This document shows, in pieces, positions 17,291 to 26,013 of a stretch of 64,000 bases of DNA. The translations under genes were made by a program, and so were the position numbers. Source of the stretch: Caballeronia catudaia (GTDB lineage: Bacteria > Pseudomonadota > Gammaproteobacteria > Burkholderiales > Burkholderiaceae); assembly GCF_001544755.2 (NCBI RefSeq), contig NZ_FCOF02000004.1, forward strand, positions 235,788 through 299,787, in the 5' to 3' direction. Numbering within the stretch: the first letter of the stretch is position 1; the number at the start of each line of letters is the position of its first letter. A model generated the notes under the pieces. The model made no database searches. It was not told the origin of the DNA and saw nothing but the letters and a program-made list of their open reading frames with translations.

Positions 17291-18769
17291 TCAGGCGGCG
17301 CTCGTGAGCGGCAGGCCGAGATTGCCGAGGCAGAAGTATTTCGTTTCGACGAAGGGCTCGAAGCCTTCCGCACCGCCTTCGCGGCCGAGGCCCGACGCCT
17401 TCATGCCGCCGAAGGGAATCGGCGCACCGGTGAATTTCACGCCGTTGACCGACACCATCGCGAAATCGAGCCGGCGCACGAGCTGGAAGATCGTGTCGAT
17501 GCGCGACGCGCAGATGTACGCCGCGAGGCCATATTCCGTGTCGTTGGCGAGTGTGACGGCTTCGTCGAGCGTATCGAACGGAGAAATCGCGGAGATCGGC
17601 GCGAAGTTCTCTTCGTCGTAGATGCGCATGCCTGGTTTGGCATCGGCAACGACGGTCGGTTCATAAAACCAGCCGCCGAGGACGTGCGGCTTGCCGCCGA
17701 CGGTGATGCGCGCGCCTTGCGCTTTCGCATCATCGACGCGAGCGACGGTCGAATCGAATGCGGCCTGATGCATCAGCGGACCGACATCGACATTTGCTTC
17801 GAACGCCGTCCCTACTTTCAGCGCCTTGACTGCTTCCGTATAGCGTTCGACGAACTGCTCATAGAGCGGACGCGCGACGAGAATGCGGTTTGCAGCGCAG
17901 CAATCCTGCCCTGACGTCTGAAACTTCGCGCCCACTGCGACCCGCATGGCCTGTTCCAGGTCTGCGTCGTCGGTGACGATGAAGGGCGCATTGCCGCCCA
18001 GTTCGAGCGCGAGCTTCTTGATGCCCGATTGCGCCGCCGTTTGCGCGACGAGATTGCCGACGCGTGTCGACCCCGTGAAACTGACGGCGCGCACGCGGGT
18101 ATCGCTGACGAGCGTTTCCATCGCCATTTGCGGCTCGCCGATCACGACGTTGAATACGCCTGGCGGGAAGCCTGCTTCTTCGGCGAGTTGCGCGAGTGCA
18201 ATCGCTGAGAAAGGCGTTTCGTGCGCTGGCTTCACGACGACCGTGCAGCCTGCGGCGATGGCGGCTGCGGCCTTGCGCGTGATCATCGCGACGGGGAAAT
18301 TCCAGGGTGTGATGAGCGCGGCGACGCCGACGGGTTCCATCACTGTGCCGAGATGCGCGCCGTCGATGTGCGTCGGGATCGTGCGGCCCGTGAGGCGCTT
18401 TGCTTCGTTTGCGAACCATTCGATGAAGCTCGCTGCGTAGGCGATTTCGCCTTTCGATTCGGCGAGCGGTTTGCCTTGTTCGAGCGACAGGATACCTGCG
18501 AGGTCGGCCTGATGACGCATGATCAGTTCATGCCAGCGGAGCAGCAATGCGCTGCGCTTTTGTTGCGGCATCCAGCGCCAGGATTGGAATGCGCGATCGG
18601 CGGCATCGATGGAGCTTTTGATCTGCTCCTTGTCGAGCATCGGGACATGGCCGATGACATTCTGATCGGCAGGGTTCGTTACCGCGATCGATGCGGCGCT
18701 GTTGCTGTGGACCCAGCGGCCGTCGATATAGCAGAGCGATTTGAACAGGATGGGGTGGCCTAGCAGCAT
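17291..18769 (-). CDS. doeC: NAD(P)-dependent semialdehyde dehydrogenase, probable aspartate-semialdehyde dehydrogenase DoeC
   Basis: A 492-residue aldehyde dehydrogenase of the succinate-semialdehyde (GabD) branch. Catalytic features are Asn157 in TPWNFP, Glu256 in LELGGN and Cys290 in SGQDCCAANR; SFTGSTRVG is part of the NAD site. GabD itself is the main alternative. In the context of the ectoine genes and the paired aminotransferase, the DoeC role, oxidising aspartate semialdehyde to aspartate, fits better. AAGGAG lies before the ATG at 18769. The 170 bp upstream are T-rich on the plus strand and lead into a palindromic repeat that separates this pair from doeX, so doeC-doeD probably have their own promoter. 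Confidence 0.78.
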   Translation of the reverse strand: MLLGHPILFKSLCYIDGRWVHSNSAASIAVTNPADQNVIGHVPMLDKEQIKSSIDAADRAFQSWRWMPQQKRSALLLRWHELIMRHQADLAGILSLEQGKPLAESKGEIAYAASFIEWFANEAKRLTGRTIPTHIDGAHLGTVMEPVGVAALITPWNFPVAMITRKAAAAIAAGCTVVVKPAHETPFSAIALAQLAEEAGFPPGVFNVVIGEPQMAMETLVSDTRVRAVSFTGSTRVGNLVAQTAAQSGIKKLALELGGNAPFIVTDDADLEQAMRVAVGAKFQTSGQDCCAANRILVARPLYEQFVERYTEAVKALKVGTAFEANVDVGPLMHQAAFDSTVARVDDAKAQGARITVGGKPHVLGGWFYEPTVVADAKPGMRIYDEENFAPISAISPFDTLDEAVTLANDTEYGLAAYICASRIDTIFQLVRRLDFAMVSVNGVKFTGAPIPFGGMKASGLGREGGAEGFEPFVETKYFCLGNLGLPLTSAA

Positions 18770-18940
18770 GGGTTTGGCTCCTTTTTTGCCCTTGCGGGCC
18801 GTCGCTTTTCGTTTGATTCGATGTGGTCTACTTTACGGTCTTCGTGGTCGAGAGTTTTTTGTTATCGGTCGCTATGGTTGATGTTTTTTCTGTTTGAATC
18901 GCGGTTGCGTTGGGTTTTTCGGCTTCTATGGAATCCTGAT

Positions 18941-19558
18941 TTCGTGTCGGTTTATTTGCTCTGCCCCTGTGCGGGGCGGCACCTACTTTCTTTGCTGCTG
19001 CAAAGAAAGTAGGCAAAGAAAGCAGCTATCCCCAGCCTAAGCACTTCACGCCGGCCGCGGCACAGGCGATCGACCTAATGGCCCCCAGAGTAGCGAGTGT
19101 TCTCGTGGGTCTTATCGGGCGTGGACCGCGCACGGTCCGTCACATCGCGCCGCACTACTGACTGGTTCAGCACGAAATAGCATCGGCACAGCGCTACGCG
19201 CTGCCGTCGGGTATGCAAGGGAAAGCACGCGGATGCACACGCACACGCAGACCCGATGACCGGTCGGCCGCGAAGCGGGCCGGAGCTAAATCGTGCTGAA
19301 CCAGTGGGTCGTGCGGTGCGACGTGACGGACCGTGCGCGATCCAAGCCGCGTGAGTTTTGTGAGGGCACTCGCTATTGCCGGACCGCGAGAGTAGTTCTG
19401 TGCCGCGGCCGGCATGAAGCGCTTAGGCTGGGGCTAGCTGTTTCTTTGGTTACTTTCTTTGCGTCGACCAGAGTTGGCGCTTTAGCGCTTACTCTGGTCC
19501 CGAGCAAAGAAAGTGACTGCCGCCCCGCACAGGGGCAGTGCTAATAAACCGACACGAA
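18941..19558. repeat. 618-bp palindromic repeat element, copy A
   Basis: The element begins TTCGTGTCGGTTTATT and ends with its inverted copy AATAAACCGACACGAA; the outer 40 bases match their inverted partner at 38 positions (18941-18980 with 19519-19558). Inside are further paired arms (CAGCCTAAGC...GCCGGCCGCGGCACAG with its inverse near 19402-19435; GCGCACGGTCCGTCAC with its inverse near 19320-19345), so the whole unit could fold into one long interrupted hairpin with a centre of about 100 bases. Two local hairpins are strong: CCTACTTTCTTTGC/GCAAAGAAAGTAGG and GACCAGAGT/ACTCTGGTC. A second copy, same orientation, lies at 51216-51845. No transposase is present. It sits after doeX and before doeC, and the stretch 18770-18940 to its left holds no gene. 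Confidence 0.9.
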
Positions 19559-19587
19559 TACGGGATCAGACAGCAAACCAAAAAAAC

Positions 19588-20067
19588 TCATACGACATCG
19601 TCAAAATCCGGCAAGCCCTCGCCAACATCCTTGACCACCTTCGTCACGATATAAGTGAAATACCTCTCGATCCCCAACTCCTCGACGAGCAAAGAATCGA
19701 TAAACCGCTGATAGTGATCGATATCCCGCGCCACGACATGCAGCACGTAATCCACCCCACCCCCGGTGGCATAACACTGCACGATCTCAGACGCAGCTAA
19801 AACCCGCTCCTCAAACCGCCGCATATCCTGCGCAGTATGACGCGAAAGCGTCACCTCCACGACGATACGGCTGCCCTTGAAAGCAGCCGCCCAATCAATA
19901 TCCGCGCGATAGCCACGTATCAGTCCGCTTTCTTCGAGTTTCTTCACGCGCTCCCACGCCGGCGAGATGGAAAGATTCACCTCTTCGGCAAGACGCGATT
20001 TCGTAATGCGCCCATCCCGCGCAAGAATGCGCAGGATAGCGAGATCGTAGCGGTCGAGCTTGATCAA
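19588..20067 (-). CDS. doeX: Lrp/AsnC-family regulator, probable DoeX
   Basis: A 159-residue Lrp/AsnC protein with N-terminal helix-turn-helix (DGRITKSRLAEEVNLSISPAWERVKKLEESGLI) and C-terminal RAM ligand domain (GGGVDYVLHVVARDIDHYQRFID). It starts at a TTG one base after the doeB stop codon, so it is translationally coupled. An Lrp-type gene directly after doeA-doeB is known from the Halomonas ectoine operon as doeX, whose product regulates ectoine degradation; the same arrangement here supports the name. Confidence 0.85.
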   Translation of the reverse strand: MIKLDRYDLAILRILARDGRITKSRLAEEVNLSISPAWERVKKLEESGLIRGYRADIDWAAAFKGSRIVVEVTLSRHTAQDMRRFEERVLAASEIVQCYATGGGVDYVLHVVARDIDHYQRFIDSLLVEELGIERYFTYIVTKVVKDVGEGLPDFDDVV

Positions 20068-20068
20068 C

Positions 20069-21091
20069 TTACACGCTCACGGCAATGTTGCGTTCGACGA
20101 TATCCGCAACCACGGCAACGGTATCGCCCGTCTGAACCAGCCCCGGGAAATGCCGAGCCGCAAGCAGTCCATCCCGTTTCGCGCGATATTCAACCGCAGG
20201 CTCGCCCGTGCGCGTCATGTCATACACGCGCGCGAGCACGTCGCCCGCTCTCACCATGTCGCCGAGGTCGCGGCACATCTCCAGCAAGCCGGTATGCTCG
20301 CTCGTCGTGTAGCACGAACCATCGGGCATATCGAGCAGCGTCGTCGTGCGCGCTTCGCCCTGCACCACCGACTTCTCGATGATGCCCGCATACGCGAGAA
20401 AGCCATACACGCCACGCTCCGCGATCGCAACGCTCTTCGCCGTCGACGATCCTCCTCCACCCAGCTCCGTCGATACGAACACCTTGCCCGCGTCCTCCGC
20501 AGCGCTATCGTAAAGACCGACGCTGTCGAGTTCGAGCATGCGCATCGAATAAGGCGCGCCGAACGCACGCATCGCGGCTTCGCAACGCGATTGCTGCGTC
20601 GCGTCGTTCAGCACGTGGATCGCCGCGAACGGCAGGAAGTCGAGCGTACGGCCGCCCGCGTGAATATCGAGCACGTAATCGGCGAGCGGCAACAGATGAC
20701 GCTGGAAGTAATCCGCGATCTTCTCCGTCACCGTGCCGTCCGGCCGGCCGGGAAAGCTGCGATTCAGGTTGCCGGCATCGATCGGCGAGGTGCGCGAACC
20801 CACGCGAAACGCGGGATAGTTCATGAACGGCACGATGATCACGCGGCCGTGCACGTCGCCCTCCTTCAGCGTCGATGCGAGCTTCGCCAGCGCGATCGGG
20901 CCTTCATACTCGTCGCCGTGATTGCCGCCCGTGAGCAACGCGGTCGGTCCGTCGCCGTGCTTGATCACGGTGACCGGAATCATCACGGCGCCCCACGCGG
21001 AATCGTTGCGCGAGTACGGCAATTTCAGAAAGCCGTGCTGAACGCCTTCGGCGTCGAAATCGACGGTCGGGCTGATCGGTGACGCGCGCAT
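20069..21091 (-). CDS. doeB: N-acetyl-L-2,4-diaminobutyrate deacetylase DoeB (EutE)
   Basis: A 340-residue zinc hydrolase of the succinylglutamate desuccinylase/aspartoacylase type. Zinc ligands are visible in TGGNHGDEYEG (His, Glu) and LDIHAGG (His), and NLNRSFPGRPDGT supplies substrate-binding Arg. DoeB removes the acetyl group from N-alpha-acetyl-diaminobutyrate, the product of DoeA, giving diaminobutyrate. It lies four bases after doeA, with AAGGAG placed inside the end of doeA, and is followed at once by doeX. The long distinct C-terminal domain (GLLEMCRDLGDMVRAGDVLA) resembles the barrel-sandwich region of this family. Confidence 0.9.
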   Translation of the reverse strand: MRASPISPTVDFDAEGVQHGFLKLPYSRNDSAWGAVMIPVTVIKHGDGPTALLTGGNHGDEYEGPIALAKLASTLKEGDVHGRVIIVPFMNYPAFRVGSRTSPIDAGNLNRSFPGRPDGTVTEKIADYFQRHLLPLADYVLDIHAGGRTLDFLPFAAIHVLNDATQQSRCEAAMRAFGAPYSMRMLELDSVGLYDSAAEDAGKVFVSTELGGGGSSTAKSVAIAERGVYGFLAYAGIIEKSVVQGEARTTTLLDMPDGSCYTTSEHTGLLEMCRDLGDMVRAGDVLARVYDMTRTGEPAVEYRAKRDGLLAARHFPGLVQTGDTVAVVADIVERNIAVSV

Positions 21092-21095
21092 CGTG

Positions 21096-22313
21096 TTACT
21101 CCTTCACGAACAATTTTCGAGGCGTATTGCAGAAGGTCTCCACGCCGGTGTCCGTAATCAGGATGCTCTCCGTGATTTCGAGGCCCCAGTCGTCGAGCCA
21201 CAGCCCCGGCATGAAGTGGAACGTCATGCCGGGTTCGAGGACGGTCTTGTCCCCTGGACGCAAACTCATCGTGCGCTCGCCCCAGTCCGGCGGATAACTC
21301 GCGCCGATCGGATAACCGCAGCGGCTATTCTTTTCGATGCCGAACTTGGCCAGCACCGCGAAGAACGCCTTGGCGATGTCCTCGGTCTTGTTGCCCGGCT
21401 TCGCCATGGCAAGACCCGCTTCGATGCCTTCGACGACCGCTTTCTCGCCCTCGATGAAATGCTGCGGCGGGCGGCCCAGATACACCGTGCGCGAGAGCGG
21501 GCAGTGATAACGCCTGAAGCATCCCGCGATTTCGAAGAACGTGCCCGCATTAGCGGTGAACGCCGAATCGTCCCACGTGAGATGCGGCGCGGCGGCGTCG
21601 GAACCTGTCGGCAACAACGGAACGATCGCCGGATAGTCGCCGCCATAACCTTCGACGCCCGTAATACCGGCTTCATAAATCTGCGCGACAAGATCGCTCT
21701 TTTTCATGCCCGGCTCGACCTTGTCGAGAATGCGCGCATGCATCTTCTCGACGATACGCGCCGCCACGCGCATATATTCGATCTCGCGCGGCGACTTCAC
21801 CGCGCGCTGCCAGTTGACGAGCGCGGTCGCATCGACGAACTTCGCGTTCGGCAGATGCTGCGTCAGCGACGCATACGCCTTCGCGCTGAAGTAGTAGTTG
21901 TCCATCTCCACACCGATGCGCTGGTTATCCCACCCGCGCGCGGCAATAACTTCAGTGGAGAGGTAATCCATCGGATGACGCTCCGTCGACTGCACATAGT
22001 GATCCGGATAGCCGACGATATTCTCGTGCCCCATGAACACCGTGCGCTTCGCGCCGTTCGCATCCTGACCGCGGCCGTACCAGACCGGCTCGCCATCCAT
22101 CGCGAGCAGCACGCACTGATGCACGTAGAACGACCAGCCGTCGTAACCCGTGAGCCACGCCATGTTGGTCGGGTCGGTCACGATCAGCAGATCGATGCCC
22201 GCCTTCGCCATCGCGCGCCGCGTCTTCGCGATACGCGCGTCGTATTCGCTGCGCTCGAACGGCAGGCGTACCACGGGCGCCTCCCCTTTCTTCTGTTGCA
22301 TGATTTCGGACAT
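21096..22313 (-). CDS. doeA: ectoine hydrolase DoeA (EutD), M24 peptidase-like
   Basis: A 405-residue protein with the creatinase/aminopeptidase P (M24) fold: an N-terminal domain (IDLLIVTDPTNMAWLTGYDGWSFYV, split here only by the family break) and a C-terminal pita-bread domain (REIEYMRVAARIVEKMHARI, RCGYPIGASYPPDWGER). DoeA opens the ectoine ring to N-alpha-acetyl-diaminobutyrate. The ATG at 22313 follows AGGGGAC and lies 11 bp after eutC. The tetrad eutB-eutC-doeA-doeB is compact enough to be one transcript. Confidence 0.9.
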   Translation of the reverse strand: MSEIMQQKKGEAPVVRLPFERSEYDARIAKTRRAMAKAGIDLLIVTDPTNMAWLTGYDGWSFYVHQCVLLAMDGEPVWYGRGQDANGAKRTVFMGHENIVGYPDHYVQSTERHPMDYLSTEVIAARGWDNQRIGVEMDNYYFSAKAYASLTQHLPNAKFVDATALVNWQRAVKSPREIEYMRVAARIVEKMHARILDKVEPGMKKSDLVAQIYEAGITGVEGYGGDYPAIVPLLPTGSDAAAPHLTWDDSAFTANAGTFFEIAGCFRRYHCPLSRTVYLGRPPQHFIEGEKAVVEGIEAGLAMAKPGNKTEDIAKAFFAVLAKFGIEKNSRCGYPIGASYPPDWGERTMSLRPGDKTVLEPGMTFHFMPGLWLDDWGLEITESILITDTGVETFCNTPRKLFVKE

Positions 22314-22324
22314 CGTCCCCTCTA

Positions 22325-23329
22325 TCAAGCGGTCACATCGTTGTGGAAAATGGTTCCTGCCTTGTCCGCGCGGGCACGCTGAAGCGCAAGCGTTGCAATC
22401 GCGGTGTCCTGCGCGCCAGTGCCGGTGAGATCGCACACGGTCACTTCTTCATCGTTCGTTCGGCCAGGGACTTGTTGCGCGATCACCTGTCCCAGCTCGG
22501 CATAAGATGTATCAGCATGGGTCACGCCCGCTTCGATCGCGTGATGCAGTTCACCCAGAACACGCACTTGCTGTAAGCGGTCGCATACATAGCGCGCTTT
22601 CGTGAACACGTCCGGCGCGATTTCGTTCTTGTGCTCGGCGTCCGATCCCATCGCCGTGATATGCAGGCCGGGATGCAGGTCGCATGCGTGAATCAAGGGC
22701 TCGCGGCTCGGCGTCGTCGTGATGGCGATGTCCGCATGTTTCAGCGCGTCACTCACGGTGTCCGCGACATCGCAATCGATGCCTTCGCAATCGCGTGCGA
22801 ATTGCATTGCGCGATCACGCTCACGCGCCCACACGGTCACATGATTGATGTCGCGCACGAGACGCAATGCCTTCAGTTGCAAGCGCGCCTGCTCGCCCGC
22901 GCCGATGATCGCCACGCGCTTCGCATCCTTGCGCGCGAGCCAGCGCGAAGCGACCGCGCCCGCAGCCGCCGTGCGCACCGCAGTGAGATAACCGTTATCG
23001 AGCAGCACGGCTTCCGTCAGACCCGTGCGCGCCGACAAGACCAGCATCAGGCCATTCAGACTCGGAAGGCCAAGCGACGGATTGTTGAAGAAGCCCGGGC
23101 TGACCTTGATCGCGAAGCTCTTAAAGCGTGGCAAATAAGCGGTTTTCACGTCGACTTCGCCTGCATGCTCGGGAATGTCGAGACGCAGAATGGGCGGCAT
23201 CGCGACGGCTTCGGTCGCGAGCGACTTGAACGCGGCTTCGACTTGTTCGATCGCGTCGAGATCGAGCGGCACGAGCTTGCGCAATTGCGCCTGGCCGAGC
23301 AGCACGGTGGAGAGTTCGATGTTGGACAT
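22325..23329 (-). CDS. eutC: ectoine utilization protein EutC (ornithine cyclodeaminase/mu-crystallin family)
   Basis: A 334-residue protein of the ornithine cyclodeaminase/mu-crystallin family: KVSPGFFNNPSLGLPSLNGL, TAVRTAAAGAVASRWLARKD and the NAD-binding VAIIGAGEQARLQLKAL. In ectoine clusters this gene is called eutC and, with EutA and EutB, is proposed to convert 5-hydroxyectoine to ectoine. It lies four bases after eutB. Alone, the sequence would be annotated only as a cyclodeaminase-like protein; the name rests on context. Confidence 0.88.
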   Translation of the reverse strand: MSNIELSTVLLGQAQLRKLVPLDLDAIEQVEAAFKSLATEAVAMPPILRLDIPEHAGEVDVKTAYLPRFKSFAIKVSPGFFNNPSLGLPSLNGLMLVLSARTGLTEAVLLDNGYLTAVRTAAAGAVASRWLARKDAKRVAIIGAGEQARLQLKALRLVRDINHVTVWARERDRAMQFARDCEGIDCDVADTVSDALKHADIAITTTPSREPLIHACDLHPGLHITAMGSDAEHKNEIAPDVFTKARYVCDRLQQVRVLGELHHAIEAGVTHADTSYAELGQVIAQQVPGRTNDEEVTVCDLTGTGAQDTAIATLALQRARADKAGTIFHNDVTA

Positions 23330-23333
23330 GGGT

Positions 23334-24299
23334 TCAGGCCGCTCCGATCAGGCGGCGATGCGTTTCGATATCGATGTTGCTGCCGCTCACGACAATCACG
23401 ATCGGACCGCCTTGCGATTCGATCGCGCCGTCGAGCAGCGCTGCCATGCCGACCGCCGCCGCCCCTTCGACGACGAGCCGCTCTTCGCGATACGCATGCA
23501 CGATGCCGCGCGCGATGGATACTTCATCGAGCAGCACGACGTCGTCGATGAGATCGCGCGTCATGGTGAAGGTATGCCGGTTATCGAGGCCGATGCCGCC
23601 GCCGAGCGAATCGGCGAGCGTTTCGAGTTCATCGACGAACACGGGCTTGCCCGCCGCGAGACTCGCGTGCATCGCGGCGCCGCGTTCCATCGACACGCCG
23701 ATCATCTTCACGTCGCGTCGAATATGCTTCGCCGCGAACGCGATGCCGCTGAACAGCCCGCCGCCCGACAAAGGCACGACGATGCTCGCCGCATCGGGCA
23801 ATGCTTCGAGAATTTCGAGGCCGATGGTGGCCTGTCCCGCGATCACGCGCTCATCGTCGAACGGTGGCACGAACGCATAGCCTTCTTCGCGCACGAGACG
23901 TTGCGCTTCGATCTGCGCATCGTCCTGACTCTTGCCGGCGATGACGACTCGCGCGCCGAGCGCGGCCACGGCATCGACCTTGTTCTGCGGCACGAGCGAA
24001 GACATGCACACGGCCGCTTCGATGCCGAGCGCACGCGCCGCATGTGCGACCGCGCGGCCATGATTGCCCGTCGATGCGGTGACGACACGCGTGCAGCCTT
24101 CCTCCGCAATCTGCGCGAGCGCATTGGTCGCGCCGCGCAGTTTGAAGCTGCCGGTGGGCTGCAGCGTTTCGAGCTTCAGATGAACCGGCACGCCCGCGAC
24201 GCGCGACAGCGCCATCGACTGAACGAGCGGCGTGACGAGTGCGCGTCCTTCGATGCGCTGGCGGGCGCGGTAGACATCGGCGAGTGTGAGTGCGGACAT
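23334..24299 (-). CDS. eutB: hydroxyectoine utilization dehydratase EutB (threonine dehydratase-like)
   Basis: A 321-residue fold-type II PLP enzyme. The cofactor lysine is in GSFKLRGATNAL, and VVPLSGGGLFSGIAFA is the glycine-rich phosphate-binding loop; VTASTGNHGRAVAHAA is also typical of threonine/serine dehydratases. EutB is proposed to remove water from a hydroxyectoine-derived intermediate. It heads the leftward catabolic operon; its upstream 90 bp hold a repeated TGTCCTA motif that is a candidate operator. The partner eutA is not found nearby. Confidence 0.88.
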   Translation of the reverse strand: MSALTLADVYRARQRIEGRALVTPLVQSMALSRVAGVPVHLKLETLQPTGSFKLRGATNALAQIAEEGCTRVVTASTGNHGRAVAHAARALGIEAAVCMSSLVPQNKVDAVAALGARVVIAGKSQDDAQIEAQRLVREEGYAFVPPFDDERVIAGQATIGLEILEALPDAASIVVPLSGGGLFSGIAFAAKHIRRDVKMIGVSMERGAAMHASLAAGKPVFVDELETLADSLGGGIGLDNRHTFTMTRDLIDDVVLLDEVSIARGIVHAYREERLVVEGAAAVGMAALLDGAIESQGGPIVIVVSGSNIDIETHRRLIGAA

Positions 24300-24342
24300 G
24301 TGAGACCGGATTGCGTTCGAGGTAACGATGCAATCCAGTCTA

Positions 24343-24380
24343 ATGTCCTAAAAAATCGTTTTCGATTGTCCTAGTTCAAT
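24343..24380. promoter_or_regulatory. candidate EnuR operator before eutB
   Basis: ATTGTCCTAGTTCAAT (24365-24380) has the dyad ATTG...CAAT, and a second ATGTCCTA lies at 24343-24350, 23 bp away, about two helical turns. The same 16-base pattern recurs before the transporter operon at 25850. MocR regulators often bind such spaced repeats. The motif link to EnuR is an inference. Confidence 0.5.
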
Positions 24381-24389
24381 CACGTCGAT

Positions 24390-25787
24390 CTAATTGAAAT
24401 CGTGCACGTGCGGGTATTGGCCGAAGACTTCGCGCATGGTCTGGACAGCCGCGCGGAACGTGCTGTCGCCCACTTCGGCGCCCACGCAAAGCCGCACTGC
24501 ATTGGGCCGCTCGGCGCCGCGCACGAGGAACGGATCGGGCGACGTCACCGCGATATTGCGATTGCGCAATTCACGCGTGATGCGTTCGGCTTCCCATTCG
24601 TCCGGCACGCGCAGCCACACCGACAGCGCGTTCGGATGGCTGCCGAGCACATATTCGCCGAGCAATTCGCGCACGACGCTCTGCCGCGCCGCAAGACGTT
24701 CGCGCTGAATCTGCACGAGGCGTTGCGCGGTGCCGTCCGTGATCCAGCGCGCCGTGACTTCCGCGATCGGCGATGTCGCCATCCAGCAACTCACGCGCAA
24801 CACGCTTTCCGCACGCAATGCGAGACGGCGCGGCACCGTCATGAAGCCGGTGCGCAAGCCGCTCAAGACAGACTTGGTCATGCTCGTGCAGTAGAACGCG
24901 AGCTCGGGAATGAGGCTCGCAATCGGCGTCTGCGTCTTAGCGGGCAGCGCGCCATAGACATCGTCTTCGATCACATAGACGCCATAGCGCTCTGCAATGC
25001 GCGCTATCGCGCGGCGGCGCGAATCCGGCATCAACGCGACGGTCGGATTGTTCAGCGTCGGCGTGCAGACGAGCGCGCTCACGCGTTCGCTGTCGCAGAC
25101 TTCCTCGAAGTGCTCGGGGCGAATGCCGTACTCGTCGATCTCCAGACCTTTGAGCGTAAACCCCAACACGTTGGCCGAGCCGATCACGCCGTGGTCCGTG
25201 AGGCTCTCGCACAGCACCGTATCGCCGGGACCGACGATCGACGCCAACGCCGTGAAGATGCCGTGCGCGACGCCATTGGTGACGAGCAGCGTCTCCACCT
25301 TCGCGGGCATGTTGAGCGACGCGAGCCATTCGACGCCCGCCTGCCGATGACTGTCGAAGCCCGCAATCGGCCGGAACGCGCGTATCCACGGCTGATCGTC
25401 TATCGTCGACAAGGTCGCGCAGACCTTGCGCCACATCGCGTCGTGCTCGGGCGTATGCACGATGCGCGCGATCGAAAAATCGACGACGGAGCGCTCGGCC
25501 GTATCGAGCATGTAAGTGGACATCGTCTCGGTCACGCGCGCGGCGACGAAGCTGCCGCGCCCCACTTCGCAGCGAATCAGCCCTTGCCTTTCGAGTTCCT
25601 TGTAGGCGTTCGTGACGGTCTGCACGCTGATCGCGAGATCCGCTGCGACTTCGCGTTGCGGCGGCAAGCGCTCGCCGGATGCCAGCGCGCCGCTTTCGAT
25701 ATCGGCGGCCATTGCCTTGACCAGCCGCTTGTATTTGGACTGCACGCCCTGCACCGTTCGCACGGCGTCGCGCCATCTTTCATTCAC
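24390..25787 (-). CDS. enuR: MocR-type (GntR/aminotransferase fusion) regulator EnuR
   Basis: A 465-residue MocR protein: an N-terminal GntR winged helix (SGERLPPQREVAADLAISVQ with VTNAYKELERQGLIRCEVGR following) joined to an aminotransferase fold-type I domain. The PLP-binding lysine is in SMTKSVLSGLRTG. EnuR is the known regulator of ectoine/hydroxyectoine catabolism, using the internal inducers N-acetyl-diaminobutyrate and diaminobutyrate bound to PLP. GTG at 25787 is chosen because GAGGAG precedes it with good spacing; the frame is open further upstream into the ehuB promoter region and would run over the operator. It is divergent from ehuB and upstream of eutB. Confidence 0.92.
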   Translation of the reverse strand: MNERWRDAVRTVQGVQSKYKRLVKAMAADIESGALASGERLPPQREVAADLAISVQTVTNAYKELERQGLIRCEVGRGSFVAARVTETMSTYMLDTAERSVVDFSIARIVHTPEHDAMWRKVCATLSTIDDQPWIRAFRPIAGFDSHRQAGVEWLASLNMPAKVETLLVTNGVAHGIFTALASIVGPGDTVLCESLTDHGVIGSANVLGFTLKGLEIDEYGIRPEHFEEVCDSERVSALVCTPTLNNPTVALMPDSRRRAIARIAERYGVYVIEDDVYGALPAKTQTPIASLIPELAFYCTSMTKSVLSGLRTGFMTVPRRLALRAESVLRVSCWMATSPIAEVTARWITDGTAQRLVQIQRERLAARQSVVRELLGEYVLGSHPNALSVWLRVPDEWEAERITRELRNRNIAVTSPDPFLVRGAERPNAVRLCVGAEVGDSTFRAAVQTMREVFGQYPHVHDFN

Positions 25788-25849
25788 GTCCTGCTCCTCG
25801 CTTGCCGGGTTCCTTGCGCAATAGTGGCGCAAAAATGCGCGTGAAAATA

Positions 25850-25865
25850 ATTGTCCTAGAGCAAT
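25850..25865. promoter_or_regulatory. candidate EnuR operator between enuR and ehuB
   Basis: ATTGTCCTAGAGCAAT matches the eutB upstream motif at 14 of 16 positions, including both arms of the ATTG...CAAT dyad. It lies 63 bp before enuR and about 150 bp before ehuB, so one protein bound here could control both directions. Confidence 0.5.
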
Positions 25866-26013
25866 CGGAACAAATATATGGCTTTGTATTCTGCGTCGGT
25901 GGCTATGCAACGAGCGTCGTCGAAGCCCTTCGAAGTAAGGGTTTTCCACGGTCTCTCATCTGTATCGCCGCCCCATTCGACCACGCTTGAAGAACCATCA
26001 ATACGGGAACGAT

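Noticed and set aside
18828..19544. Short frames within and beside repeat copy A as real genes
   Set aside because: They lie in palindromic DNA; composition is Arg/Cys-rich and no ribosome binding site was convincing. Kept only as an observation in the repeat finding.
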